A DNA stretch of 64,000 bases from Gerris lacustris (Eukaryota > Arthropoda > Insecta > Hemiptera > Gerridae), in NCBI GenBank assembly GCA_951217055.1, contig OX578286.1:10799550-10863549 (forward strand), read 5' to 3'. Made by a program: the position numbers and the translations under genes. Under the pieces are notes generated by a model, which saw only the letters and a program-made list of their open reading frames with translations, was not told where the DNA came from and did not search any database. Positions 21,795-32,776 of the stretch are shown one piece after another (the first letter of the stretch is position 1; the number at the start of each line of letters is the position of its first letter).

Positions 21795-21990
21795 TTACAC
21801 ATGCAGGAAAATATAAGGGTCCTTGGTTTTGCCTACGGACCCTTATATTTTCCTGAGTGTGTCTGTCTGTCCGTCCGTCCGTCTGTCGCCTGCTCTCACG
21901 GCTACACCTTTCGTCCGATCACTTTGAAATTTGGCATTAAATGTCTAGTACCTACCCAAACATTTTAAAAATATAGCGACTTAAAAAAAT
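21795..21990 (-). mobile_element. Family T end fragment with long terminal hairpin
   Basis: AAAATATAAGGGTCC ... GGACCCTTATATTTT (21809-21855) forms a stem of at least 15 bp around TTGGTTTTGCCTAC. This is followed by a TCTGTCTGTCCGTCCGTCCG run and GGCTACACCTTTCGTCCGAT, the reverse complement of the 3' region of the elements at 27303-27986 and 49386-50079. Confidence 0.75.
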
Positions 21991-22254
21991 GATTTCTTGA
22001 AGATAAGGCCAGGGTCAACTAGGCAAAGAAAAATGTCACTGGTTATCCGCCTAGCGGCTTTATTTTTTCCCTCACATAGTTGGCCAAACTGTTTCAAAAT
22101 AACAATTTTATTGCTACCGGGGGAACACGAAATCAGTCAAAATTAGTTTGTACAAGCGCTTTAGCAAAACAGATATTGACTGGTCAGAAATATAATTGTT
22201 AGTTAAATACCTATAGTTAAAACTATTTTTGACTGAGGTTAGTTAGTCAAATAT
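21991..22254. other. Non-coding stretch
   Basis: Nothing recognised. Confidence 0.5.
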
Positions 22255-22900
22255 TACTCCAAATCAAAGGGTTAAACTCTAAAGAGTTCTATATTCTAAA
22301 TGTTGGTGACATCATTAGCCAAATTGGCCAAGCCAATACAATGTTGAGACGCAATGACAGTGATGAATGTAATGTAATCTTAGAACTTAAGTTTAGTAAA
22401 ACCCTTAGAGTTCTATGTTCCAGATGTTGATAGCGTTTAGCCGATGCAATATTCGACGCAATGACAGTGAAGTATGTTTATCTTAAAACTTAAGTTTAGT
22501 AAAACAATTTGAGTTCTATGTCCCAGATGTTGATAGCATTTAGCCGATGCAATATTTGACGCAATGACAGTGAAGTATGTTTATCTTCCAACTTAAGTTT
22601 AGTTAAACCCTTAGAGTTCTATGTTCCAGATGTTGATAGCATTTAGCCGATGCAATATTCGACGCAATGACAGTGAAGTATGTTTATCTTAAAACTTAAG
22701 TTTATTAAAACAATTAGAGTTCTATGTCCCAGATGTTGATAGCATTTAGCTGATGCAATATTCGACGCAATGACAGTGAAGTATGCTTATCTTCCAACTT
22801 AAGTTTAGTTAAACCCTTAGAGTTTTATGTTCCAGATGTTGATAGCGTTTAGCCGATGCAATATTGATGCAATGACAGTGATGGATGTGATCTTTCAAGA
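22255..22900. repeat. 103-bp tandem array with dimeric higher order
   Basis: AACTTAAGTTTA starts at 22384, 22487, 22590, 22693 and 22796, an exact 103-bp period. A diverged unit precedes them. Units alternate between TCTTAAAACTTAAG and TCTTCCAACTTAAG junctions, giving a 206-bp dimer. Confidence 0.92.
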
Positions 22901-23774
22901 ACTGCTAACTACTTAATATAATAATTGGTATATTTGTATGTCATACATTATATTTCCATAATATTAATAGGAATTCTTTAATTTAGTGGTTGCAGTGTTT
23001 ATATATACATATATATGTATATATATATTTATTTGAGCAAAATATATTTTTTAAAAATTCACACCTGGCTTAATCCAATGAATCTCTTTCTCGCAGACCC
23101 CCCCCCCCTAAAAATTTCATATCTTAATTAAAAAGTGCTAAGGGTTTTTTTTTTTTTTAGAATGTGACCCTCCCCCTCGTAAAAACCTTAACCCCGAAAA
23201 TTATTATTACTTTCACTCAAGAGAGATCAGGAGAGGGGGAAAATGTAAAAAAAAAACTAAGCAATGAATAATTCTTCTTTCTTTCTCACTCCTTCTGTTT
23301 TTAACCTTGTTCTTTTCTTCATTATTTGAACAAAAAAGAAAAAAAATTGAGGGAGTGAAAGAAAAAGTAGGGGGAGTGGGGGGGTTGAATAAACTACAAG
23401 AAGAAATTAAAAAAAGGAACATGGCGGGTTTTTGTTTACTTTATGAGGTTCTTAAAGAGGAAGGTTATGAAGGGTGCGAACAGGGTTGTTATTAAAGTTT
23501 TTAAAGGTTCTGTTTTTTACACTAAAGGACTTTTTTTTTTCTCTCCAGGTCTTTCTTTAGATTTCTTCTTTTTTTTCCTGAAAAAAAAAAACAACAAAAA
23601 TAAAAATAATAACGAACCTCTTGAAATTAATGAGGGCGGAGCGAAAAAAAGGAAAGGGTTGGTAGACCCTTGAAGATAAGGAAGGCAAAGGGATAATGAC
23701 TGAGGTGAAAGAGATTAAAAAAAAAAAAAAAAAATCTGCAATGAGCTTGGCGTTAAAATAATGATTTTTTATTG
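22901..23774. other. Homopolymer-rich non-coding block next to (TA)n
   Basis: CCCCCCCC, TTTTTTT and purine-rich runs, as in 7030-8019 and 36000-36560. No gene. Confidence 0.5.
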
Positions 23775-24530
<756 letters not shown>

Positions 24531-24590
24531 TAAATTTAAATCAAATTATAATTATTATTAACTACGGGAAACAGACAGAGAAAAATACAT

Positions 24591-24662
24591 TCCCGCGCTG
24601 GGATTTGAACCACAGGCCTCTATATTTCCGGTATAGCGCTCTACCAACTAAGCTACGCAGGA
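24591..24662 (-). tRNA. tRNA-Ser(GGA)-like sequence, 72 nt, probably pseudogene
   Basis: On the minus strand a 7-bp acceptor pairs TCCTGCG with CGCGGGA. The D-arm TAGCTTAGTTGGTAGAGC has a good A box, and a 5-bp anticodon stem CTATA/TATAG encloses CCGGAAA. The T-arm has GGTTCAAATCC as B box. Position 33 is C instead of U and the T-stem TGTGG/CCCAG pairs poorly, so it is likely a SINE head or a transposon-carried tRNA copy. It lacks the long variable arm of eukaryotic tRNA-Ser, so the amino-acid identity is doubtful. Confidence 0.6.
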
Positions 24663-24945
24663 GAATGATTTCCTCTGACGTTAATGATACCTTGTCCCGA
24701 ATTTAAGCTTTCAATTTTCCACAAATCTGAGAAGTCAACATTAATGACATAGAACTAGACCGAGAAATAACGCTTATAATTATAAAGTACCCAATTAGTA
24801 CCTGTACCTAGTACAATCAATTAGAAATTCTTATTTTACGATTTTGGTAGTATTCATACTACGGAAAGTATTTTTCTCTGTCTGTTTCCCCTAGTTAATA
24901 ATAATTATAATTTGATTTAATTTGATTATTTTTTTATTTAATTTC

Positions 24946-25017
24946 TCTTGAGTAGCTTAGTTGGTAGAGCGCTATACTGGAAATATAGAGGCCTGTGGTT
25001 CAAATCCCAGCGCGGGA
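24946..25017 (+). tRNA. tRNA-like sequence, second copy
   Basis: Inverted copy of 24591-24662 with loop CTGGAAA (U33 present, anticodon GGA). The 5' acceptor strand has decayed to TCTTGAG and no longer pairs fully with CGCGGGA. Same downstream flank as the first copy. Confidence 0.55.
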
Positions 25018-25510
25018 ATGTATTTTTCTCTGTCTGTTTCCCGTAGTTAATAATAATTATAATTTGATTTAAATTAAAACTTAATCTTTCCGTAGTATGA
25101 ATACTACCAAAATCGTAAAATAAGAATATATAAATTTAGTAAAATTAAAAGTGGGCAGGGGTTTGAAATTAATCATGGGCTACCTGAGGGCTAAAATCAG
25201 TTCATGAGTAGGGGAGACCGGGGCACGTATTCCATAGGGGTAGGTTTTCCACCCGATCGAATTTCAGCAGTGCGCCAGAAAAGTGCTCCGCGGACTAACT
25301 CGGAAGGGCCGCCATGCTTTACTGCGTCTATCACGCCACTTCCAGTCGTCTCAGTGCACTAGTTACGCCAGGGCCAACTTTTTTTTGTTTTCGAATAGGA
25401 AAGTAAACTTTAAACTACTTTTGGTTAAGTAAACAAAAAAATAAGTGAGTTATGTTTTTGCTTTATTTGAGACATGGTATTATAAGAAGAATATCTTCTT
25501 AATCTAGTGA

Positions 25511-26540
25511 TTGTAAAAAAAAGATTGTAAAAAAGATTGTAAAAACTGTAAAAGCAGGGGTGCCCCAAGGTAGCATTTTAGGTCCTATCCTTTATTCCAT
25601 CTATACTTCCGATGTCCCCCAGCATCCTTCAACAATTCTTGCTTCCTTCGCCGACGATAAATGTATCCTATCCTCAAATAAGTCTCCTCGTACAGCCTCT
25701 GATCATGTCCAACAGCACCTTCTTCTCCTAGAAACCTGGTTTAAGAAATGGCGAATTAAAGTAAACGAAACAAAAAGCTCCCACGTGACCTTCGCTCTAA
25801 GGCATGGTGTGTGTGAACCAGTTACCCTAAACCAAATCCTTATTCCTCATTCCAATTCCGTCCGCTACCTGGGGCTACACTTAGATCGTCGTCTAACATG
25901 GGCACATCACACTGAACATATACGTCAAACATGCAGTACACGCTATAAACTCTTACACAGACTCTTACACAACACATCTAAACTCAACATGCAGAACAAA
26001 GTACTTATTTATAACACAATAATTAAGCCCACATGGACATATGGCATAGAACTCTGGGGTTGCACCAAGCCTTCCAATTCCTATCGCTTCCAATCTCTCC
26101 AATCCAAAATCCTAAGAAAAATAGCTGACGCTCCCTTCTTTGTATACAATTTTATCCTTCATAATGACCTCAAAGTACCCTTTGTCCGAGAATTAGCCAT
26201 ATCCAGATACAAATCCTTCCACGATTCCCTTTCCGACCATTCTAATCCACTAGTCCACAGTCTGTTTTCCCGGTCCATTCCTGACAATCCGACTAGACGC
26301 CTGAAGAGGCAGTGGCCGCGATACCTCTTAGATAACTGAAATATATTTTATTTATTTAGTTTATATTATTTTCACTTCCTTTGTATCAATAAAATCTGTC
26401 AGTCAGTAAGTGCTATCACTGGATAGTTTCTTACATCATGTTCCTTCAAGTCAAATATTCTTAGATATTTATTGCTTATAACAATTATGTATTGTAGTTG
26501 CAGTATTCAAATAAAAGTTAAAAAAAAAAAAAAATAAAAA
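25511..26540 (+). mobile_element. 5'-truncated Jockey-like LINE insertion with TSD
   Basis: TAATCTAGTGA at 25500-25510 and 26541-26551 brackets the insertion, and the homology extends (ATTGTAA on both sides). It starts with three GATTGTAAAA-like repeats, continues as reverse-transcriptase coding sequence, and ends in an A-rich tail at 26520-26540. This is classic target-primed reverse transcription with 5' truncation. Confidence 0.88.
25551..26339 (+). pseudogene. LINE (Jockey clade-like) reverse transcriptase, C-terminal part
   Basis: The open frame begins in KAGVPQGSILGPILYSIYTS, includes the catalytic FADD box (25647-25658), then the thumb WFKKWRIKVNETKS and VRYLGLHLDRRLTW. The C-terminal region has YGIELWGCTKPSNSYRFQS and SKILRKIADAP, ending RRLKRQWPRYLLDN and TGA. 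GVPQGS starts RT block 4, so fingers, endonuclease and ORF1 are missing. There are no internal stops, so the insertion is recent; it cannot move by itself. The degenerate relative at 8780-9870 belongs to the same family. Confidence 0.88.
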
Positions 26541-26669
26541 TAATCTAGTGATATTGTAAATTACTTTTCTTTTGACATGTTTAGATTAAATTAAAGTTCC
26601 AATATGGCGACGGGGCACGTTTGCCAGCTGTACGTGGGGCACGTTTTCCATAGGGAAAACGTGAACTAG

Positions 26670-26840
26670 GGAAACTGTGTATGCATTTATTGCTTTGAAC
26701 TTTATACCAAATCTAAGGATGAAGAAAAGTGGGTGAGGTGCACAAACTGCAAGAAATGGGCGCACGAAGATTGCACTGATGGCGAAGTTTTATTTTTTGT
26801 GTGTATTCATTTTGATTCAGACAATGAAGACTATTTCTAA
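26670..26840 (+). pseudogene. PHD-like zinc finger remnant of a DDE transposase
   Basis: Between stops at 26667 and 26838 the frame reads GNCVCIYCFELYTKSKDEEK, then WVRCTNCKKWAHEDCTDGE and FFVCIHFDSDNEDYF. C..C - W..C..C..W.H..C is the C-terminal zinc finger found on pogo/jerky-type and other transposases. The last Cys pair is incomplete (C..H) and the catalytic domain is absent. Confidence 0.5.
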
Positions 26841-27266
26841 TCTTTTTATCACCTTGTATCATCCTTTATATCTGACTTTGTTCAATTAGCGAGTAAGATT
26901 TTTTTTATATTACTTTCAATAAACCACCAATCCTTTATTTTCATCAATAAAATTTATTTATTTCCTTTGTTTCACAATTTTTGGTAGTTGGAAAACTTGC
27001 CCCTAGTTAGTTTAATGGTACTGGAAAACTTGCCCCGTACATGGGGCACGTTTTCCTCTGTGTTAACTGAAAATAACTGAATTTTATAAGAAACCGTTTA
27101 TTACCTAATAATTAAAAGTTGCACGAGGTTGTAGAGCAGGTTTCAACGATTATTTTGATATAAAACTCATTTTGTAAATCATAACTGGAAAAAACAGAAA
27201 AATCAAGGAAAGAAAATGTGGAAAACGGGCCCCGGTCTCCCCTGCTTTTGTAGATATAGGTATAAA

Positions 27267-27987
27267 TAAACAGGTCAAGTGTGTGCTAGTCAGCACACAG
27301 CGAGGGTCCATAGGCCACACTATATACGGTTTAACTGTAAAGTGTATAAACAGTGTTTATTTAAAATGCTAAAAAGCTTACTTTGAACTATTCTAAGGCT
27401 CTGATATTCTCAAAACACACTCTGATAAAGTATTTTTTTGCCACTGAACCGGACTACAACCATATAAATACATCGAAAAGACCATAATTATAAAAAAACG
27501 AATTTTGTCAATAAAAAATAAAATAATTTTTTTTTTCGAAATTTCAAAAAAGTGGTATCTTTACTTTTGGTCGAAGAATGTTCAGGAATTTTTTCAGATT
27601 TTTTGCACTTCACATAAGCGAGATAGAAGGGGGGGACACATTTCACACCCACTTCAAACTTGCCTACGCTCGCCCTATCAAAGTTATATCCAAAGAATTA
27701 TATATTTTTGTAATCAGCTCGACGTACCCTTTCATATGATACCCCTTACGGTGTCGAAAAAAAATTAAAAAAAGTTTAACCCTTAAGTTCTTTTACCCTA
27801 ATTTTGTTGAAAAATATTTTTTTTTAAGTCACTATATTTTTAAAATATGTGGGTAGGTACAAGACACATACATGCCAAATTTCAAAGTGATCGGACGAAA
27901 GGTGTAGCCGTGAGAGCACGCGAGAGGACGGACGGACAGACACACGCAGGAAAATATAAGGGTCCTTGGTTTTGCCTACGGACCCTA
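27267..27987 (+). mobile_element. Family T TIR element, copy A
   Basis: AGGGTCCATAGGC at 27303 and GCCTACGGACCCT at 27974-27986 are inverted (12 of 13 matching). The same layout occurs at 49348-50080, with homology beginning 36 bp further out at AATAAACAGGTCAAGTGTGT and a TGTGTGCT/AGCACACA hairpin. Near the 3' end: CAAATTTCAAAGTGATCGGA, GGACGGACAGACACACGC and a hairpin AAGGGTCC/GGACCCT. No ORF. Confidence 0.8.
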
Positions 27988-28152
27988 ATAAAAGTATGTT
28001 TGTGCACATAAGGGTGACAAACAAATGGCATCGGATAAATAATTTGAAAGATGCAGGTAACAATAATTATAAAACACCTATGCTTATGCAAAAGAGTAAG
28101 TATTGTGTGCTGAAGGTTGACATTTAAACGGGGGAAAAATGGACTAATTATG
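27988..28152 (+). repeat. Family B middle fragment
   Basis: GTATGTTTGTGCACATAAGG and GCTGAAGGTTGACATTTAAA with GGACTAATTATGA match family B, but diverged and interrupted. It breaks at about 28152, where the RTE fragment begins. Confidence 0.5.
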
Positions 28153-28935
28153 AATTAGGGCCTCTGCAGCTTTTGACATCAATAACTGATGATGATGTCT
28201 TGCATTGGCAAGAACGTGGTCAATCTGGTTCACTACTCCCCCAGCTCCTGGTGACTTCCATGTGCCTAAATGTATTTTCTTATGCCTGAAGCACGTGCTC
28301 TTTATGACAAGATTCCTACTAGTTGCAAACTGGCACAGCAGTATGCCATTTGCACTTGACTCCTCGTGCAATGTGTACTCGCCCGCTACTCTACCAAAAT
28401 ATTCTTCCTTCCCAATTTTGGCATTAAAACCTCCCATAATCACAAGCATGTCATATCTTGGCACCCTTTCACATACTCTGCCTAATTCATCATAGAATTC
28501 TTCTTTAACCAACTCCTCTTTATCTTCTGTCGGTGCATATGCGTTCACAATTGTTAAGTTTCTGAATTTGCCTTTCATTTTAATTCTACACAGTCGTTCA
28601 TTTGTTGCTTCAAATTCTAAAATACTATTTCTGCAGTTCTTATTAACGTTAAATCCTGTACCACACAATCCGTTCCTGACCTCTGGTCCACTATAGAATA
28701 GCGAGTATTTAACTCTTCCTTGCCCTTTCCATCTAATTTCCTGTACAGCAATAAGATCCATTTTATATTTAAGCATTTGTTCTGCTACCTCTGCCATCTT
28801 TCCAGGTTGCAGCATTGTCCGCACATTCCATATTCCCATAGTAAGATCATAATTCCGTTTTCCAAGTCGTGGTCCAATATCATAAATTCCATTCGAAATT
28901 TGGCGTCTGCGTTGTTTCCGTAACTGTAACTTTTT
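28144..28935 (-). pseudogene. RTE-like LINE endonuclease (APE type), 3' truncated
   Basis: The frame is open from 28935; ATG at 28839 gives 231 residues. Motifs: GIWNVRTMLQPGKMAEVA, the catalytic Glu in AVQEIRWKG (residue 34), NAYAPT (99-104), then GGFNAKIG at 136-143, and QIDHVLANARHHH (205). The usual GDFNAK is GGFNAK here, so the conserved Asp is lost (D to G at 137). The frame ends shortly after the IDH motif at a junction with family B sequence, so no reverse transcriptase remains. The sequence resembles the RTE/craniofacial-development-protein-2-like endonucleases common in animals. Confidence 0.85.
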
Positions 28936-29275
28936 TTACAGGGTGAGGTAGTTAGCCTCACGCCCAACCCCCAACTTGGAGGGCCAGTGGCTTTGTTATC
29001 AGGGTGCCCTCCCCTAGGACCATTGCCTTCACTACTGATGCCGACCTGCTTCTGACCGTGCTAGTTTGGGTCCACCCCGGGTTATTTCCCAGGTACCCAC
29101 CATATCTGGTGAGCATTCCCCAATCCGCCACCTGGGGAGGCGCCCGATGGGGGACTAGCAATCCCACACGAGCACGGAAGCATCTTCAGGGGTGTGATGC
29201 ATCGTGAATCACGATGTGTCCGAAACGTCGGACTTCAACTCCTTCGTGACGCGGATTTCACCGGAAACCCTGTCT
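28936..29275 (-). mobile_element. 5' untranslated region of the RTE-like LINE
   Basis: GC-rich compared with its surroundings, directly upstream of the endonuclease frame on the minus strand. It contains the hairpin CATCGTGAATCACGATG (29201-29217). A composition change at about 29275-29280 suggests the element's 5' end. Confidence 0.55.
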
Positions 29276-29801
29276 GTTTACCTATCATATGGTAATTTTG
29301 GGTATGCAATCCATTTTACAACATGGTTTAAAGCAGTACAATTAAAATTCTACAACTATTAAAGCAATGTGGTTTTATTTAAAGACAAAACTTTTTTTTT
29401 TTTAAAAAATAACAGAAGAAACAAAGTATCTATAAGAACAGTTTTCAAATCATCTCTTGCTCCTTAAAAAACTTTAACTAATTAATTATCAAGACAACTT
29501 TTCCCCCCCTCTATTCTCTTGTCAGCCATTTCCCCCTTCCAATAGAGAAAGTTAAAGAAAAAGTCAATTAAGACATTTTAAAGGGTAATTTCACCAAGTT
29601 TCAAAGCCTTCTTTAGCATTTTAACAATGTAGAAAAAAAGAAGGGAGAGAATGGAAATCAGTCTAGTGTTAAAACGAAATAATTATTTTTAACTTTCTAA
29701 CAAGAAACGAAAAGGAGGGTGGAGAAAAAAAGAGGAAATAGATAAATACAGAGAAGAGAAAATCATTAGCTCATCAAAGTGTATAAAAAAATATTGATTT
29801 T
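29276..29801. other. AT- and purine-rich non-coding stretch
   Basis: No gene or known repeat recognised. Confidence 0.5.
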
Positions 29802-30140
29802 GGAACGAAGTTCCTTATGGCACGTTACAGTGTCTGGAGCCTGGGGATTGAATCCGAAACAAAACACCGTCACAAAACTGACCGTCACACAACCGATCGT
29901 CACGAAATCCACCGATGACGATAACTTGAGTAAAAAGTTGACCAATATAATTGAAATTTGGTACACATGGTTTATTTTACCAATGCCCTGAACGAGGTCG
30001 TTGAACAACGTTATCTGCCCAAGCGTTCGCGTGCAACGCTCGCGTAAACGTAAGCTTCAAATATAAAATTGGAATTTTAGGAAGGAAAAAAATTGTAACT
30101 TCATCTATTCAATGAGACAAAATACTTTTTTAAATATTTT
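29802..30140 (+). mobile_element. Family A, copy 1 (truncated)
   Basis: It starts with TGGAACGAAGTTCCTTATGG, then GTCACGAAATCCACCGATGA, TGAAATTTGGTACACATGG, GAACGCTTGGGC-type module (complement) and ATGAGACAAAATAC. It breaks where copy 2 starts. Confidence 0.8.
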
Positions 30141-30143
30141 TTT

Positions 30144-30911
30144 GGAACGAAGTTCCTTATGGTATGTTCTGGAGCCCGGGAGTGAATCCGAAAAAAACGA
30201 CCAAAATAACCGTCATGCAATAAAGTGTCACCAAGTCTACCGATGACGATAATTTGAGTATAAGATGACCGAGTTAGTTGAAATTTGGTACATATGTTCA
30301 TTTTACCAATACCTAGGCTGAGTTTGTTGGACAACGTTATCTGCCCAAGCGTTCAACTGCAACGCTCGCGTAAACGATCAAATTTAAAATTGGAATTTAG
30401 GACGGGAACAAATTCTAACTTCATCAATTTAATGAGACAAACAACTTTTTTAAATAATTTTTTTAGTAAAACAAACACAGACACTGCTATAAAGTAATAA
30501 AGATCGCTAAATTTATTAAAGCGGACCTAAACGTTAAAAATAAAGAAAACAACTTTTTTTCCGATATCTTACATTCTAACGTAACGATTTTAATAAAACT
30601 TCTTACACATCACCTTAAGTGCAATTGAAACAGGCATACAAAATTTCAACATGATACAAGCAGAAGTTTTTTAGTGCTGATGATTTATATTTTATATTAT
30701 AATATTTTAATTGGAGTAATTCACCGACGAAGTCTGATGGGACAGTTCTTTTTCGTTTCTACAAATAGTTACTTTTAATTTTGTCTCTTATTCTAACTCC
30801 GCCATGTATAAGTAGTTAGTATCATATACTTAGCACTGTAATTATATAATTTATATTTAATATAAAATGTAAGGAACTTCGTTCCTACCAGGTATCCCGC
30901 GATACCACACG
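30144..30911 (+). mobile_element. Family A, copy 2, full length
   Basis: The left end GGAACGAAGTTCCTTA (30144) is inverted at the right end TAAGGAACTTCGTTCC (30870-30885). Each terminus is itself a hairpin (GGAAC-GAA-GTTCC). Beyond it a CCCGCGA block (30899-30905) is shared with the other copies. No ORF; modules include GAGCCCGGGAGTGAATCC and TTGAAATTTGGTACATATG. Confidence 0.85.
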
Positions 30912-30994
30912 TATTATTTTTTTTTTAATACCGACACCGCATTGAAGTGTTAAAGATGTTATTTATTACACCTAAGCCATTCATCAACATAAAA

Positions 30995-31887
30995 AAATAC
31001 GTTTGGTGTCGCGGGACACGTGGTAGGAACGAAGTTCCTTACATTTTTCATTAAATATAAATTATAATATCACACTGCTAAGTGCTAAGTACGTACTCAT
31101 CTACGTTTCTAACTTCTTACTAATACATGGCGGAGTTAGAAAAGTTAAGGCAAAATTAAAAGAAAAGCATTATTTGTATATCATTAAAGCAAGCGTCTTA
31201 CAATAAATATGTATTGGATATTGAGAAAAAAGTTAATCATGATGAGTTTATAGATGAAGAGTAGGTTTGTAGTTGGTAGGAAATAGGACTGTTTTCTACC
31301 TACCCAGTCTACTAATTTAAAATATTATAAAATATATCTCTTCCCCACACAAAAACTTCTGCTTGTATTAGATTTAAATTTTACATGCCTTTTTCAATTG
31401 TACTTTAAACGATGTGTATGAAGTTTTATTAAAATCGTTACGTTAGAACGTAAGATAACGATAAAAACGTTGTTTCCTCTATTTTAAATGTATGTTATAG
31501 GTCCGCTTAAATAAATTTAGCGATCTTTATCACTTCATACACCGGTGTCGGTGTTTGTTTTACAAAAAAAAAAAAAAAATATATATATTTAAAAAAAGTT
31601 GTTTGCCTCATTAAATAGATAAAGTTAGAATTTTCTCTCGTCCTAAAATTCCAATTTAACATTTGAAGCTTACGTTTACGCGAGCGTTGCACATGAACGC
31701 TTGGGTAGAAAACGTTGTCCGACGAACTCGTCCTTGGCAGTGGTAAAATGAACATGTGTACCAAATTTCAACTAAAGCAGTCATCATTTACTCAAGTTAT
31801 CGCCATCGGTCGATTCGTGACGGTCGTTCATTTCGGATTCACTCCCGGGCTCCAGATGCAGTAAAGTGCCATAAGGAACATCGTTCC
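30995..31887 (-). mobile_element. Family A, copy 3, inverted to copy 2
   Basis: It begins TGTCGCGGGACACGTGGTAG and GGAACGAAGTTCCTTACATT and ends ATAAGGAACATCGTTCCAAA. It is the reverse complement of copy 2 over most of its length, so 30144-31887 is a palindrome with an ~85-bp centre. Confidence 0.85.
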
Positions 31888-31897
31888 AAAAAAATGG

Positions 31898-32199
31898 GTG
31901 CTGAAGGTTGAAACTTAAATGGGACCAACAATGGGCTAATTATGACCTACCATATACAAATTTCATTAAAATTGGACGCGCAGTTTTTTAAGATTTACGT
32001 CAGAGGATTTCTGTCTTGGAATTTTTGAAATCGGAGACATAAAAAAATGTTCGTTCTGCAAAAAGGATCACATAGCTTCCGTTATTTGAGGTAAGCTCGG
32101 AACCAAAAAACAAAACAATTTTGACAGTCTTTCCTTCTAACTCAGTCAAAGAAGAAATGGCGGAAACAATTAAATATAATAAACAGTAATAAGATGTAA
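31898..32199 (+). repeat. Family B right part joined to inverted B left part
   Basis: GTGCTGAAGGTTGAAACTTA to TAGCTTCCGTTATTTGAGGT is a B right half. From 32103 the sequence ACAATTTTGACAGTC ... GGCGGAAACAATTAAATATA matches the B left half in reverse. Positions 32045-32199 are repeated at 32777-32930. Confidence 0.65.
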
Positions 32200-32516
32200 T
32201 AGTACATTACGCGTCGAGTGCGGAAAGTAGCATTTTGCATGCGAGTGTGGAGTTTGCACCCGAGCGACAGAAAGGGTAGTAAAACCACACGAGCAATGTA
32301 AAATACCGTTTTCGCAAGAGTTGCGTACCGTACTTTATCTACGATTGTTAGATTTAAATAATAAATACAGAAAAAAATAAACTTGCTGTATATAAGTTCG
32401 TATTTCTTCTCTTGATAAAGATGGCATTGATCTTGAGTTGTATTTTTTGCCGAATTAATTATTTCTGGAGGAGTATTATTCCCTACATTTTCGTCAAAGC
32501 CACTTGATTCATTCAT
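32142..32516 (-). pseudogene. Element Z ORF start, unrecognised
   Basis: MNESSGFDENVGNNTPPEII and NSAKNTTQDQCHLYQEKKYE, then LIYSKF and hydrophobic residues. The second copy (58021) begins MEVENNTPLEIINSAKNTT and has a stop, then MASLSRERYELTYSKF. Conservation is strong only over the first ~50 residues; the rest reads through palindromic non-coding sequence (CGAGTGTGGAGTTTGCACCC). The (K/R)YE.(I/T)YSKF motif recalls the N-terminal SAM-like region of Crypton-type recombinases, a weak guess. Probably the residual 5' end of a lost ORF. Confidence 0.35.
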
Positions 32517-32776
32517 TGTTTTTCACTAAAAACTCGATATAAACAGTTACTTTAATAAAAGAATAGCAAATTAGTTTTGTTAAATGTAAACAAACTCACT
32601 AATCGTGCGTAAAGCTGAAGAATTCCTCTTCTTTACTGCGCTAACGTGGTAAAGAAGAGGAATTCTTCAGAATCATGAGACGCGCATGCGCAATGAATAC
32701 AAGTACGTAAATAATCACTTTCTACGTATCTAAACAGAGATATAATGTTTATATTTCGTATCAATCGTAGATAAAG
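32200..32776 (-). mobile_element. Element Z, copy 1, with 154-bp flanking direct repeats
   Basis: It is the reverse complement of 57771-58313. In its own orientation it starts TATCTACGATTGATACGAAA and ends near ACTCGACGCGTAATGTACTA. It contains a 56-bp hairpin (32615-32670) and an ATG frame at 32142-32516. Its flanks 32045-32199 and 32777-32930 are about 95% identical direct repeats of a family B junction, which is not part of the element. Confidence 0.75.
32615..32670. repeat. 56-bp hairpin, 23-bp perfect stem
   Basis: CTGAAGAATTCCTCTTCTTT at the left is exactly mirrored at the right around a 10-base loop; a copy is at 57872-57927. Confidence 0.95.

Larger units (their letters stand above)
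25211..27243. mobile_element. TIR DNA transposon remnant with PHD-type finger
   Basis: The left end GGGGAGACCGGGGCACGTAT is inverted at the right end (27219-27243, reading GGGGAGACCGGGGCCCGTTT on the minus strand), about 22 of 24 matches. The motif GGGGCACGTTTTCC or its complement recurs subterminally at 26608, 26637, 26990, 27025 and 27045. These may be transposase-binding repeats. A zinc-finger-like coding scrap lies at 26670-26840 and a Jockey LINE is inserted at 25511-26540. I could not find a target duplication. Confidence 0.65.

Noticed and set aside
22976..23030. ATATACATATATATGTATAT as an element end
   Set aside because: Simple TA-rich sequence without a partner or duplication.
24591..24662. 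Functional tRNA-Ser gene
   Set aside because: C33 instead of U33, a poorly paired T-stem, no long variable arm, and location in a foldback repeat.
27303..27986. Family T as a Helitron because it ends in a hairpin and CTAA
   Set aside because: It has 13-bp inverted repeats at both ends and the hairpin abuts the end with no 6-12 nt spacer; a TIR element fits better.
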